A DNA stretch of 12,532 nucleotides from an uncultured Saprospiraceae bacterium (GCA_937942465.1 CALDEO010000190.1:1-12532), one strand, 5' to 3'; shown: positions 1 through 8,540, counted from the first letter of the stretch. Notes: generated by a model from the letters alone, not told the origin. Program-made: numbers and translations.

Positions 1-2780
1 CCATCTTCGGTGTCTGGCTCCATCCTTGATTGTATTATAAAGTCATCAGACACCATTAACGTTCCATCAAAATTACCATTATTATCATTGTCTACATCAG
101 AGTTAGCAGGAGCAGACGCAGTAGAAACAAATTCAAACAAAGGACCTCCCATTACAAAGTTTGCAGCAGTTAATTCTATATGATAAATACCTGGAGGTAC
201 ATCTGTAAAGCTATACAAACCTGCCCCGTCTGTAACAGTGGTTTGTACCAATCCAGTAATGCTATTATATAACTCTAGGGTAACACCAGCTGCTAAACCT
301 TCACCTAGTTCAAAAAATCCACTCTCATTATTATCAAACCATACTAAATCTCCGATAGTAGAAAGGAAGACAAAACCTGCATCAACATCTCCTAGAGCTT
401 CCTGAGATTCTAATTCGAATACATGTGAATTTCCGGCAGATCCTCCGCCGACAGCATCACTGTCATCTCCTACATCCGTGGCATCTGTATTACCTCCAGA
501 ATAATCAGCAACCGTTATTAATCCTTGTCCCGTTGTCTCTGTAAAACTTACTATATAATTTCCTGGAGCTAAATCTTCAAATAAATATGCTCCTGTTGCA
601 TCTGTAGTAATATTAAGCGGATTGCCAAATACATCTGTTGCAGCAGAACCATCTTGATTTAATAGAACCACACTCACAGCATCAAGAGGCAAATATGCTG
701 GAGAGTATCTACCTGATCCATCCTTATCTTCCCATACTAAACCCTCTACAGATGCGACTCTAAAGAATCCGCCATCAATTTCTTCGTTTGTCTCATTGGA
801 TGATAACTCAAAAGCATGAGAGTCGCCTCCAACAAACGGTTGTCCACCGGCTCTTACAATGTCACTATCATCTGCAGCGCCATCATCTGATGCATCATCC
901 GTAGCACCACTATAGTCATCTACGGTTACATAGAATTGTTCTGGTGCAGTAGGTGCACCAAATCTTACAATATAGTTACCTGGTGGTACGTCTGTGAATG
1001 TAAAGCTAGGATCGCCCGCAACTGTTATACCTGTAGGTATTGGGATACCACTCGCAAGTCCATTAACTGGAGCGAATGTACCTGCATCCAATAAATCAAC
1101 TGTAACTCCACCCAATGCAGGCTCGCCACCATCTTGTATACCGTCTCCGTTATTGTCCTCCCAAGTATATACATCTAGTGATCCAGCTTGAACATATCCT
1201 GCATCTACCATTTCATCTACTTGTCCAGAGACTAGGTCAAAAAGGTGAGACTCTCCATCGGATGCACCTACAAAAGTAGCATCACTATCGTCTGTAGCTC
1301 CTCCACCTATAGAACCAGAATAATCAGATATCGTAAAGAAGTGACCTGCTGGTCTTGTGAATGTAAGTTTATAATTATCACCTGGTGGTATGTCTATGAA
1401 TATAAAAGGTCCTGTAATTCCTGTTTGAGATAATGCTATTCCATTGACATCTAACACTACAATTCCAGTATCATTATCTACTACGCTGATATCTACTCCG
1501 ACAGTCAAACCACCGTCACCAGCGCTACTACCATCACCATTAGCATCTTCGAATACCATCCCTTGTATCTGAGCTGCTTGAAAATATCCTGCATCTACCA
1601 TCTCATCTACTTGCCCTGAGACTAAATTAAAAAGGTGAGACTCTCCGTCAGATCCAACTGAAAACGTAGCATCACTATCGTCTGTAGCTCCACCACCTAT
1701 AGAACCAGAATAGTCAGGTATTGTAAAAAAATGTGCCGCTGGTCTTGTGAATGTTACTTTATAATTATCTCCTGGTGGTACATCTACAAATGTATACGTA
1801 CCTGTAATACCTGTTTGGGTTAAGAGTGCTCCAGAAGGATCAATTAATATTGCACCCGTATCATTATCTACTACGCTGATATCCACGCCGACAGTCAAGC
1901 CACCGTCACCTGCGCTACTCCCATCTACATTGGCATCTTCAAATACCATTCCTTGTATCTGAGCACCTTGAAAGTATCCTGCATCTATCTCTTCATCAAT
2001 TTGTCCAGAGACAAGATCAAAAAGGTGGGACTCCCCATCAGAAAGACCTAAAAAAGTAGCATCACTATCATCTGTAGCACCTCCACCTATAGAACCAGAA
2101 TAATCTGATATTGTAAAGAAATGACCTGCTGGTCTTGTGAATGTAAGTTTATAATTGTCTCCTGGCGGTATATTCATAAATGTATAAGGGCCCATAACAC
2201 CTAGTTGAGTTAAGGCGGCTCCAGAAGGATCAATTACTATTGCACCGGTATCATTATCTACTACACTGATATCAACTCCGACAGTCAAGCCACCGTCGCC
2301 AGCACTACTCCCATCTCCATTAATATCTTCGAATACCATCCCTTGTATCTGAGCTACTAGAAATACACCAGCATTAACATCAAATACATCAGCACCTCCG
2401 GCAATCATAAATGACGCAACACCCGTAAGAGGGTCTACATCCGAATCATTAAAATTTCCATTAGTCTGAAAATCTGAGTATAAATAAGTGCCACCTGGAT
2501 TAAATATTATAAAATAAGTACCATCTCCTGAAGTCGTAGTATGCGAATATACACCTCCACCCATTGATACTCCAGCAACACCATCTAACGGTTCGGTACC
2601 ATCATATGTACCGGATAGATCCGCATCAAAGTATACTGAAAAAGCTATACCTGCAAGGCCTGCTTCATTAAAAACACCGTCACCATTGCCATCTTCCCAT
2701 ACAAGGCCGTTGACGGTTTGGGCTGATAAAGAGGTACTAATAATGAATAAAACTGCTAGTAGAATAGTATTCTTAATCAT
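1..2780 (-). CDS. Secreted multi-domain protein with SdrD-B-like repeats (3' end outside window)
   Basis: The frame is open from the start codon at 2780 to the window edge, giving 926 complete codons without a stop; the gene continues past position 1. Residues 1-21 form a signal peptide (MIKN, a hydrophobic core, then SLSAQ), so export by Sec is expected. Seven successive beta-sandwich-like modules follow, at about 22-144, 145-274, 275-404, 405-534, 535-677, 678-808 and 809 onward. Each opens with a motif such as GLVWEDGNGDG or MVFEDANGDG, and most contain a F.D.PPG.Y core and end near VDAGY. This is the pattern of SdrD-B/Cna-B-like domains; the Asp/Asn/Gly-rich loops suggest calcium binding (inference). 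Modules 2-4 are near-copies. There is no cysteine codon. An in-frame ATG at 2819 would add 13 residues, but the one at 2780 puts the signal peptide at the N-terminus. No Shine-Dalgarno sequence is evident. The start lies 75 bp after the upstream gene's stop, so co-transcription is likely. A type IX C-terminal domain would be expected outside the window. Ligand unknown. Confidence 0.9.
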   Translation of the reverse strand, partial: MIKNTILLAVLFIISTSLSAQTVNGLVWEDGNGDGVFNEAGLAGIAFSVYFDADLSGTYDGTEPLDGVAGVSMGGGVYSHTTTSGDGTYFIIFNPGGTYLYSDFQTNGNFNDSDVDPLTGVASFMIAGGADVFDVNAGVFLVAQIQGMVFEDINGDGSSAGDGGLTVGVDISVVDNDTGAIVIDPSGAALTQLGVMGPYTFMNIPPGDNYKLTFTRPAGHFFTISDYSGSIGGGATDDSDATFLGLSDGESHLFDLVSGQIDEEIDAGYFQGAQIQGMVFEDANVDGSSAGDGGLTVGVDISVVDNDTGAILIDPSGALLTQTGITGTYTFVDVPPGDNYKVTFTRPAAHFFTIPDYSGSIGGGATDDSDATFSVGSDGESHLFNLVSGQVDEMVDAGYFQAAQIQGMVFEDANGDGSSAGDGGLTVGVDISVVDNDTGIVVLDVNGIALSQTGITGPFIFIDIPPGDNYKLTFTRPAGHFFTISDYSGSIGGGATDDSDATFVGASDGESHLFDLVSGQVDEMVDAGYVQAGSLDVYTWEDNNGDGIQDGGEPALGGVTVDLLDAGTFAPVNGLASGIPIPTGITVAGDPSFTFTDVPPGNYIVRFGAPTAPEQFYVTVDDYSGATDDASDDGAADDSDIVRAGGQPFVGGDSHAFELSSNETNEEIDGGFFRVASVEGLVWEDKDGSGRYSPAYLPLDAVSVVLLNQDGSAATDVFGNPLNITTDATGAYLFEDLAPGNYIVSFTETTGQGLITVADYSGGNTDATDVGDDSDAVGGGSAGNSHVFELESQEALGDVDAGFVFLSTIGDLVWFDNNESGFFELGEGLAAGVTLELYNSITGLVQTTVTDGAGLYSFTDVPPGIYHIELTAANFVMGGPLFEFVSTASAPANSDVDNDNNGNFDGTLMVSDDFIIQSRMEPDTED
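1179..1568 (-). repeat. Tandem 390-bp coding repeat, copy 3 (residues 405-534)
   Basis: Third in-frame 130-codon copy, again starting IQGMVFEDANGDG. Its central strand region is the most diverged of the three (VVLDVNGIALSQ in place of the IDPSGA-type segment). The next module, from residue 535, keeps the same fold signature (WEDNNGDGIQD) but is longer, about 143 codons, and clearly diverged. The recent expansion therefore stops here. Confidence 0.9.
1569..1958 (-). repeat. Tandem 390-bp coding repeat, copy 2 (residues 275-404)
   Basis: Second in-frame 130-codon copy. It shares long runs with both neighbours, for example the segments encoding DNDTGA and GGATDDSDATF. It differs in having EDANVDG instead of EDANGDG in the opening loop, and AAHFFTIPDYSG where copies 1 and 3 have AGHFFTISDYSG. 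Confidence 0.92.
1959..2348 (-). repeat. Tandem 390-bp coding repeat, copy 1 (residues 145-274)
   Basis: First of three head-to-tail in-frame copies of exactly 130 codons, each starting at the IQGMVFED motif. The anchor ccttgtatctgag on the plus strand recurs at 1561, 1951 and 2341, exactly 390 bp apart. By eye, copies 1 and 2 match at a little over 80% of bases with no insertion or deletion. Each copy encodes one SdrD-B-like module with the features VGVDISVVDNDTG, IPPGDNYK (or VPPGDNYK) and SGSIGGGATDDSDATF. Confidence 0.92.
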
Positions 2781-2855
2781 ATTTTCATTGGTTGGTCTCG
2801 TTAAAATAGATAATTCCATTTTAATTGCGCAAAACAATTACTAATAAATTAAGAA

Positions 2856-5800
2856 CTATTTTACAATAGTAAGACTACCTGAACGTTGTCTAACGCTGCC
2901 TGAAAGCATTTTAAATCTTAAATAAAAGGTATAAACATCCGGATTAAGCTCTTCTCCATTGAATGTTGCATCCCAACTAATGATGTTGTCCGTAACCATA
3001 GTATTCTCTATAGAAAACACTTTATCTCCCCAACGGTCAAAAATATGAAACTCTTCAATCAACGCTACTCCGCTAGAAAACCCTAATTTGAAATCATCAT
3101 TAACTCCATCGTTATTAGGAGAAAAAACATTAGGTACATACACATCTCTGGACTCGTCTATCTCGATATATACTTGTGAAGTTGCTTGACATCCATCAAT
3201 ATCAGTAATGACAATCGTATACTGAGTAGATGCAATAGGTTGTACATATTGAGTTAAACAATCAATACACATAGGCATAGTAGGGTTACTATCCCACTCT
3301 ACTGACAATATCCGATCATCTGGTATATTGACAACTGCTAGCAATTGTATACTGTCTCCTAGTTCGATCTCGACATCGGAAATCAAATCGATTAAAATCT
3401 CTTGTGGGTCAACAAGACTCACACTTGACTCTATCGTACAACCAAAGTCGTCGGTAACAATCAAGGTGTACATTCCTGAACTTAAATTGCTAAATGTTGA
3501 ATCTATACTAGATGATTGTCCATTAAGACTGTAGTCAAATGAGCCCAAGCCCCCTTGTAGATTATCAATCGAAACCTCACCATCTATTGTTGCATAGCAG
3601 CTAGGATCTAAGGACCCTAACTCTAACGTTGTAAATGTATTGGCTTGTTCTTCAACAACAATCTCAGTATCACTTGTACATCCATTGGTAACATCCAATA
3701 CTTCTAGAGTGTAAGTGGCTGGAAGGTTGATGATACAGTCTTCAACATTATCAGGCCCTACGATACCTTGTCCATTGCCAGAACTCCAGCTATATTCATA
3801 ATCCAATCCTAAAGAAGAACCTAAACTATTTAATGTTATTTCTCGATTTTCACACATAATAAACTCATCGGTACTGATAAGTGCAATAGGTGATATTGTA
3901 TCTATCTGACTAGATATAAATGCAGTATCAGCGCATCCATTGGTACCTATTACGATGAGTTCGAATATTCCCGTAAGGTCAGATTGTATAATCTCGTCAC
4001 TACTTACTGTATTATTAGGAAGCAACCATGAGATACCTTCATCATCCTCTACATCAATGACTTGATACTGACCCAATGGGTTAGTACAAGTGATCGGATC
4101 TACGATTACATCATATATCGGCGGCACTGGTATTCTAGTCACTTCAAATGTGTCATTCTTAATACATCCATTCTCACCTAATGCGATGATTACATATTCA
4201 CCAGGTATATTTGTCATAGGAAACTCCTCATTACTAAAGAACCCTGGTCCAAACCAGTTAAATGTTATATTTTCATCTGTTGAGTTTGCTTGCAGTATGA
4301 TCCCTTCATCGTTGCAAGGTAGGTTTTGATCTACAGCATTAATATCTGGTGGTGCTAGGTTATCAATGATGTCTGTCTGACTTATCGATACACATCCATT
4401 AATCGCCTCTTGAAATAAGGAGTAAATACCTGGTACAGATACCGTCGGTGTAGAGTCTAATGAAAAATAACTATCCGGACCTTCCCAATAGAAATCAACC
4501 ACTCCGCCTCCTATAACAACATCTAAATCTATTTTACTTTGATTACAAGAAAGTACCCCACCTACTACCGTGTTGGCAATCGGTGGTAATGTATCTACTT
4601 CAACCTCATACGTAGCTACTGCAGTACAACCATTGACGGCTGTCACGATAACATTATATACCCCTCCGCCGTCTACCATTGGATTAAGCAGGTCAGAGTC
4701 ATACCCATCCGATGATGACCACCTTACGGAATCTAAAACGCTATCAACCATAATATCAAGCGGTAACATCCGCTGAGTACATGTAATAGTATCAAATCCG
4801 GTAGTCGTTATCATGGGTATCGTCAAGTCCTCAATGATCGTAATATTATCAGTACTTACACATCCATCACCTGCATCTACAACGACAGTGTATAGCGCTG
4901 GTACATCCGTAGTGAACCCGTCACTTGATGTCCCATCTATTATCGTATTATCAGTAGTCCAGAGTATCGTTGCATTGGGTACATCATTGATCAAAGTCAC
5001 CGTCGATTGACTCGCGTAACAATTGATATCGTTGTATTGAATTTCTATATCAGGGTAATTTGATTGGTCTTCAACCTCAAAAGAGTCAATGCCTACGCAT
5101 CCATTGGCACCCGCAGCAATAACAGTATAGAAACCACCATTTACTACTTCAATCATAGGCACATCTGTTACAGATACTCCAGTACCAGACCAGCTATAGG
5201 TCACGGCATCTGCTCCAACATCAACGGTCAACGATGCATCGCCATCGATACAATCTATAGATGCATCTCCTTGAATATTAACAACAGGACCAATTGTATC
5301 GGCTACAGCAACAAAACTAGAGGACCCGGTACAACCGTTGACACCAATAAAGTTGACAACATAATTACCAGCCTCAGGTATCATTGGGAACTCTTCTATG
5401 GATTCATATCCATTGGGTCCACCCCAAGAGTATGACTCTAGAGCGATCGTAGATGAATAATCTAATAAAAACGAATCTTGACTACAATCAACCGTAAGCG
5501 GAGTGAATGTAAGCATCGGTACATTATCATCACCAATAACCTCTATCGAATCAGTAAACTCACATCCGTTGGTAGCTGTACCGAATAAATAGTACCATCC
5601 CGATACTCCGGTAACGAAGCTCGTATCAGATTGAATATTGACCTCTGCACCACTCCATAGGATAATGGATTCTTCATCCATATCATCAAATGTTACAGTA
5701 GCAGTGCCATTGATACAATCAATGATGGTACTGGATATCGTATAAGACGGAATATCGATACTTTGATTTACTTGTGCCGATCGAATATTTATACAATTAG

Positions 5801-8237
5801 TAACATCATCGGTTACGGTTACAGAATAACTACCTGCAACACCGACATTAATACTACTCGTTGTTTCTGTTGTACCATTCGCTCCCTGCCATTCAAAACT
5901 ATAACCTGCACCCAATCCTGTGTTGATTGTGGCCAATGAATTATTACAATCTAATGTACCAGCATCTAGAAAAAACTGTGGTACCCCTGCAGCCTCAGAC
6001 ACCATGATAGAATCTATAACTTCACAGCCATTAGCGGCAACAGCAGATACATAATAGGTACCTGGATCGGATAAAGTCGGCTCAGCCACATCTGAAAAAT
6101 CACCACCCAGTGTACTCCATGTAAAAGAGATACCGTCTAGTGGATCATATATATTGGTAATCTGTATGCTAGACTGCTCACACGGAATGATAGCATCCAT
6201 CACCTGAAAAGCAGGAACTATCGTGTCTATTTCAACTTCGAATGTATCCAAAAAGGTACAGCCATTTAGAGCTATTGCCTCCAGGTAGTATGTACCTGGT
6301 ACTGTCGTTGCTAGTATATTACCAGTCACTGTTGGTTCTGTATCATGGGTCCAAGTAATAGCAGCATCTATGGTAGTGACCGCTTCAATATCACTTATTG
6401 GTTGCTCACAACTTATAGGATTGATATTATACATGACAACTGGAGTTATGGTATCTATAACCACCTCGTACTCAAAAGTATCCATACATCCATTGAGACC
6501 TAATACAGCAGCACTGTATACTCCTGAATCCGCTACAACGGGATCTTCTAATGAAGAGTAAAATACTCCATTGTACGACCAAGTATAAGCGTTACCTACG
6601 GTTCCAGTTGTGTTCAATGTAACAGCAGTATTATTACAATCTAAAGGAAGCACATCGAATAATAATGGTGCTACCACAGTATCTGCAATCACATTATAAA
6701 TGTCTGTGGCCTTGCAACCATCAGCACTTGTGATCTCAAGTGTATACTCTCCTACTCCAGAAGTATTGATACTATTGGTACTCCCTATCTGAATATTATT
6801 AAAAAACCATGCATAGGTGTTGACGACTGCACTTGTCTGTACTTCTAGAAATGCACTACCGCTAATACAAGTTATATTCTCACCTATAATCTCTACAGAT
6901 ATTTGATCTTCTTCTGTAGGTACTACGATGGTATCTGAGGATGTGCAAGCTCCTTCTGTAAGTTGCAACACATACGTGCCACCTGCTCCGATGGTAATAT
7001 TGATATTGGATGGATTAGAAAGTATATCACCTACATCTGTAGTATACCATAAAACCTCCGTATCTGAGCTCGTTACAGAATTGAATCCTTCTAAATCAAT
7101 ACTAGGATTGTCACAATCTAATACATCGACTAAGTCATTGATAAAAGCACCTACATTGATAACGTCTAGCGTTACCTCGGTTGCTTCGTTACAAGTACCG
7201 TCTTCACTGAATATAAGATAAGTACCAGATGCAACTAATGCGGCATCTTCTAAAAAGAAAGTATCACCTTGACATATGGTCGCCTCCAGTGGAACAATAC
7301 CATTTAATTCTAATATTTCTACATCCTTGCAGTTCGTCGTACGTTGAGCACATATCGTTGACAAATTAATCAATAAATCAACTGTTGATAATGAACTACC
7401 TAAAGGAGGTAAATCATTAATATCTGTATTAATAATCGAAAGTCCACAAACAGAATACATACCTATTGGGTATGAACTTAAGTCTGGGCTAATCGCGTAT
7501 TCTAAAATTTCGTCATTTTGAGAAATTACATAGAGATACGAATATGAATTCGTACTCGGAGGTGGTACACCATTAAAATCTGGGATAAAATCTATCAACA
7601 AATCAGGATTGCCTTCACAATAAGTGAATGACTCTGACTCTACATCACCAGCAATCGGTACACAATCGGCACATGCCACAGTACCTTGACAAAAGAATAA
7701 CTCAAACTCACTAATCAAACCTGTCGCTCCAAGAGATCCGTCGACAACCTCTAAAGTCCATGCCCCATCTACAGGACCTGAATTGAAATCCTCCAAACAT
7801 CCAAAATTAGGATAGTACATACCTGTGTAGTTAACAAGTAATTGCCAACTCTCCGTACTAGACCAAACTGCATTATAACCCGGATCAGGATTAGCCACTG
7901 CACCACATGGTACAAACGTAATATCCCAATCCATAAGACTCGTAAGTGTACTACCAGATAAGATAGGTCCTACAAGGATGATAGACTGCCCAGAAGGCGA
8001 TGTCAATCGTACTTGTATATCTTGGATAACATCATGCTCAAAATGTAGTGCAACACCACACAGTCCATTGTTATTGGCAAGATCATTATTAGAGGCTCCT
8101 TCTATAATAAGTTGAATGTAAGTGGTATCTAGATCTGCAATTGCATAAGGTTCTGATATAGAACACTGGCCATACATATCAGATGTACTGAATACAAAAA
8201 AAACGGAAAGAAATAAAAGGAATATTTTCCTTAGCAT
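2856..8237 (-). CDS. Giant T9SS-exported surface protein: P-domain-like module, Ig/PKD-like repeats, SprB-type repeat, type B C-terminal domain
   Basis: Complete gene of 1793 residues. Residues 1-24 are a signal peptide (MLRKIFLLFLSVFF, ending MYGQ). Residues about 37-184 resemble the proprotein-convertase P-domain: VRLTSPSG, a central W, then DGAWTLEVVDG and a final FELFFCQ; no peptidase domain accompanies it. After a Cys-containing linker region (about 185-360) come about 15 Ig/PKD-like units (361-1535), each with a leading Cys (375, 457, 534, 610 and so on) and a trailing NGC-type Cys (431, 508, 584, 660 and so on). A SprB-type repeat (about 1538-1610) and a linker module (1613-1697) precede the C-terminal domain (1699-1793), which has VYVPNVFSPNNDGVNDDF, FDRWG and the ending SLTIVK. 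Family knowledge: this C-terminal domain (TIGR04131/CHU_C type) directs outer-membrane passage by the T9SS and surface retention. The ATG at 8237 is chosen because it gives a proper signal peptide; the next Met is residue 21. No Shine-Dalgarno is evident. An adhesin role is inferred, and the ligand is unknown. Confidence 0.95.
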   Translation of the reverse strand: MLRKIFLLFLSVFFVFSTSDMYGQCSISEPYAIADLDTTYIQLIIEGASNNDLANNNGLCGVALHFEHDVIQDIQVRLTSPSGQSIILVGPILSGSTLTSLMDWDITFVPCGAVANPDPGYNAVWSSTESWQLLVNYTGMYYPNFGCLEDFNSGPVDGAWTLEVVDGSLGATGLISEFELFFCQGTVACADCVPIAGDVESESFTYCEGNPDLLIDFIPDFNGVPPPSTNSYSYLYVISQNDEILEYAISPDLSSYPIGMYSVCGLSIINTDINDLPPLGSSLSTVDLLINLSTICAQRTTNCKDVEILELNGIVPLEATICQGDTFFLEDAALVASGTYLIFSEDGTCNEATEVTLDVINVGAFINDLVDVLDCDNPSIDLEGFNSVTSSDTEVLWYTTDVGDILSNPSNINITIGAGGTYVLQLTEGACTSSDTIVVPTEEDQISVEIIGENITCISGSAFLEVQTSAVVNTYAWFFNNIQIGSTNSINTSGVGEYTLEITSADGCKATDIYNVIADTVVAPLLFDVLPLDCNNTAVTLNTTGTVGNAYTWSYNGVFYSSLEDPVVADSGVYSAAVLGLNGCMDTFEYEVVIDTITPVVMYNINPISCEQPISDIEAVTTIDAAITWTHDTEPTVTGNILATTVPGTYYLEAIALNGCTFLDTFEVEIDTIVPAFQVMDAIIPCEQSSIQITNIYDPLDGISFTWSTLGGDFSDVAEPTLSDPGTYYVSAVAANGCEVIDSIMVSEAAGVPQFFLDAGTLDCNNSLATINTGLGAGYSFEWQGANGTTETTSSINVGVAGSYSVTVTDDVTNCINIRSAQVNQSIDIPSYTISSTIIDCINGTATVTFDDMDEESIILWSGAEVNIQSDTSFVTGVSGWYYLFGTATNGCEFTDSIEVIGDDNVPMLTFTPLTVDCSQDSFLLDYSSTIALESYSWGGPNGYESIEEFPMIPEAGNYVVNFIGVNGCTGSSSFVAVADTIGPVVNIQGDASIDCIDGDASLTVDVGADAVTYSWSGTGVSVTDVPMIEVVNGGFYTVIAAGANGCVGIDSFEVEDQSNYPDIEIQYNDINCYASQSTVTLINDVPNATILWTTDNTIIDGTSSDGFTTDVPALYTVVVDAGDGCVSTDNITIIEDLTIPMITTTGFDTITCTQRMLPLDIMVDSVLDSVRWSSSDGYDSDLLNPMVDGGGVYNVIVTAVNGCTAVATYEVEVDTLPPIANTVVGGVLSCNQSKIDLDVVIGGGVVDFYWEGPDSYFSLDSTPTVSVPGIYSLFQEAINGCVSISQTDIIDNLAPPDINAVDQNLPCNDEGIILQANSTDENITFNWFGPGFFSNEEFPMTNIPGEYVIIALGENGCIKNDTFEVTRIPVPPIYDVIVDPITCTNPLGQYQVIDVEDDEGISWLLPNNTVSSDEIIQSDLTGIFELIVIGTNGCADTAFISSQIDTISPIALISTDEFIMCENREITLNSLGSSLGLDYEYSWSSGNGQGIVGPDNVEDCIINLPATYTLEVLDVTNGCTSDTEIVVEEQANTFTTLELGSLDPSCYATIDGEVSIDNLQGGLGSFDYSLNGQSSSIDSTFSNLSSGMYTLIVTDDFGCTIESSVSLVDPQEILIDLISDVEIELGDSIQLLAVVNIPDDRILSVEWDSNPTMPMCIDCLTQYVQPIASTQYTIVITDIDGCQATSQVYIEIDESRDVYVPNVFSPNNDGVNDDFKLGFSSGVALIEEFHIFDRWGDKVFSIENTMVTDNIISWDATFNGEELNPDVYTFYLRFKMLSGSVRQRSGSLTIVK
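3633..7154 (-). repeat. Array of about 15 Ig/PKD-like protein repeats, period about 77 residues
   Basis: Within the 1793-residue protein, the trailing NGC-type cysteines fall at residues 431, 508, 584, 660, 738, 815, 892, 969, 1047, 1126, 1204, 1282, 1358, 1435 and 1520. Spacing is 76-79 residues for all but the last unit (85). Each has a partner cysteine 50-58 residues earlier, mostly 50-53, just after a hydrophobic-D/T/S/P position (LDC, ITC, IPC, IDC). Most units have a Trp about 15-20 residues after the first Cys and a G.Y segment before the second. This fits one disulfide per beta-sandwich (inference). At DNA level the copies are diverged, so the array is old. Confidence 0.88.
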
Positions 8238-8510
8238 ATTGGGGTTATCTAAGTATGTTAATGAATGATTCTACCATTAATAATTATACTGTTGCTCTTT
8301 ATAATATTTATGTTTCATGATCCCTAGCAAAAAACAGTTATAATCAGCAATAGCCTTCATAACATCAGCCGTAATACAGACTGTTTTTTTATTGCCTAAG
8401 TCACGTTGCATACCTCTTGTAAAAGGAAAGAGACACTATTAAGTCATAATCGGTAATATTGGATACTCATTCAGACATATTACTACATCATAAAGATAAG
8501 ACAACAAAAC
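8238..8510. other. Gene-poor intergenic stretch, likely promoter and 5' leader region of the downstream giant gene
   Basis: About 270 bp separate the terminator from the start codon at 8237. Because the terminator should stop transcription from the preceding gene, the promoter for the 1793-residue protein should lie here (inference). I searched for the Bacteroidota TAnnTTTG -7 element with an upstream TTG and found no convincing match, so none is assigned. The stretch holds the doubtful small ORF (8277-8411) and an inverted repeat pairing 8329-8338 (aaaaaacagt) with 8380-8389 (actgtttttt) around a 41-base loop. No tRNA, known riboswitch or mobile-element end was seen. Confidence 0.5.
8277..8411 (-). 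CDS. Possible 44-residue small ORF in the gap between the giant genes (doubtful)
   Basis: An ATG at 8411 opens 44 codons ending in TAA at 8277-8279. The product starts MQRDLGNKKTVC and ends KEQQYNY, with two cysteines and a Lys/Tyr-rich tail. The bases just before the ATG read acaagaggt, a weak purine-rich ribosome-site-like stretch placed unusually close. It has no signal peptide or recognised domain, and I do not recognise it. Its stop is 39 bp from the next start. An ORF this short can easily arise by chance in AT-rich DNA; a leader peptide or a decayed gene fragment are alternatives. Confidence 0.2.
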   Translation of the reverse strand: MQRDLGNKKTVCITADVMKAIADYNCFLLGIMKHKYYKEQQYNY

Positions 8511-8540
8511 AAAAGAGCCCCACTATTGTGAGGCTCTTTT
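8511..8540 (-). terminator. Rho-independent terminator of the gene ending at 8567
   Basis: Read on the minus strand, AAAAGAGCCUCAC pairs with GUGGGGCUCUUUU around the tetraloop AAUA, giving a 13-bp stem with one U-G wobble. A U-rich tail (gttttgttgtctt) follows. It starts 26 bp after the TAA at 8567-8569. On the plus strand the wobble becomes a C/A mismatch and the downstream bases are not a T-run, so it is oriented for minus-strand transcription. Confidence 0.9.

Noticed and set aside
1179..2348. Regular repeats considered as a CRISPR-like or non-coding array
   Set aside because: The period is 390 bp, the copies are contiguous without spacers, and all are in frame in a long ORF; they are protein-domain repeats.
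2822..2840. Small hairpin (taattg/caatta, 7-base loop) between the second and third large genes
   Set aside because: Only 6 AT-rich base pairs and no U-tract after it on the minus strand, so it is not a terminator.
5064..5435. Plus-strand open frame of 123 codons
   Set aside because: It overlaps the array of the 1793-residue protein antisense. Its composition is that of reverse-complemented repeats and it has no recognisable protein features.
8163..8174. Possible lipoprotein cysteine after the signal peptide of the 1793-residue protein
   Set aside because: The residues before the Cys are MYGQ, which do not fit a lipobox. A signal peptidase I substrate is more consistent with the C-terminal T9SS domain.
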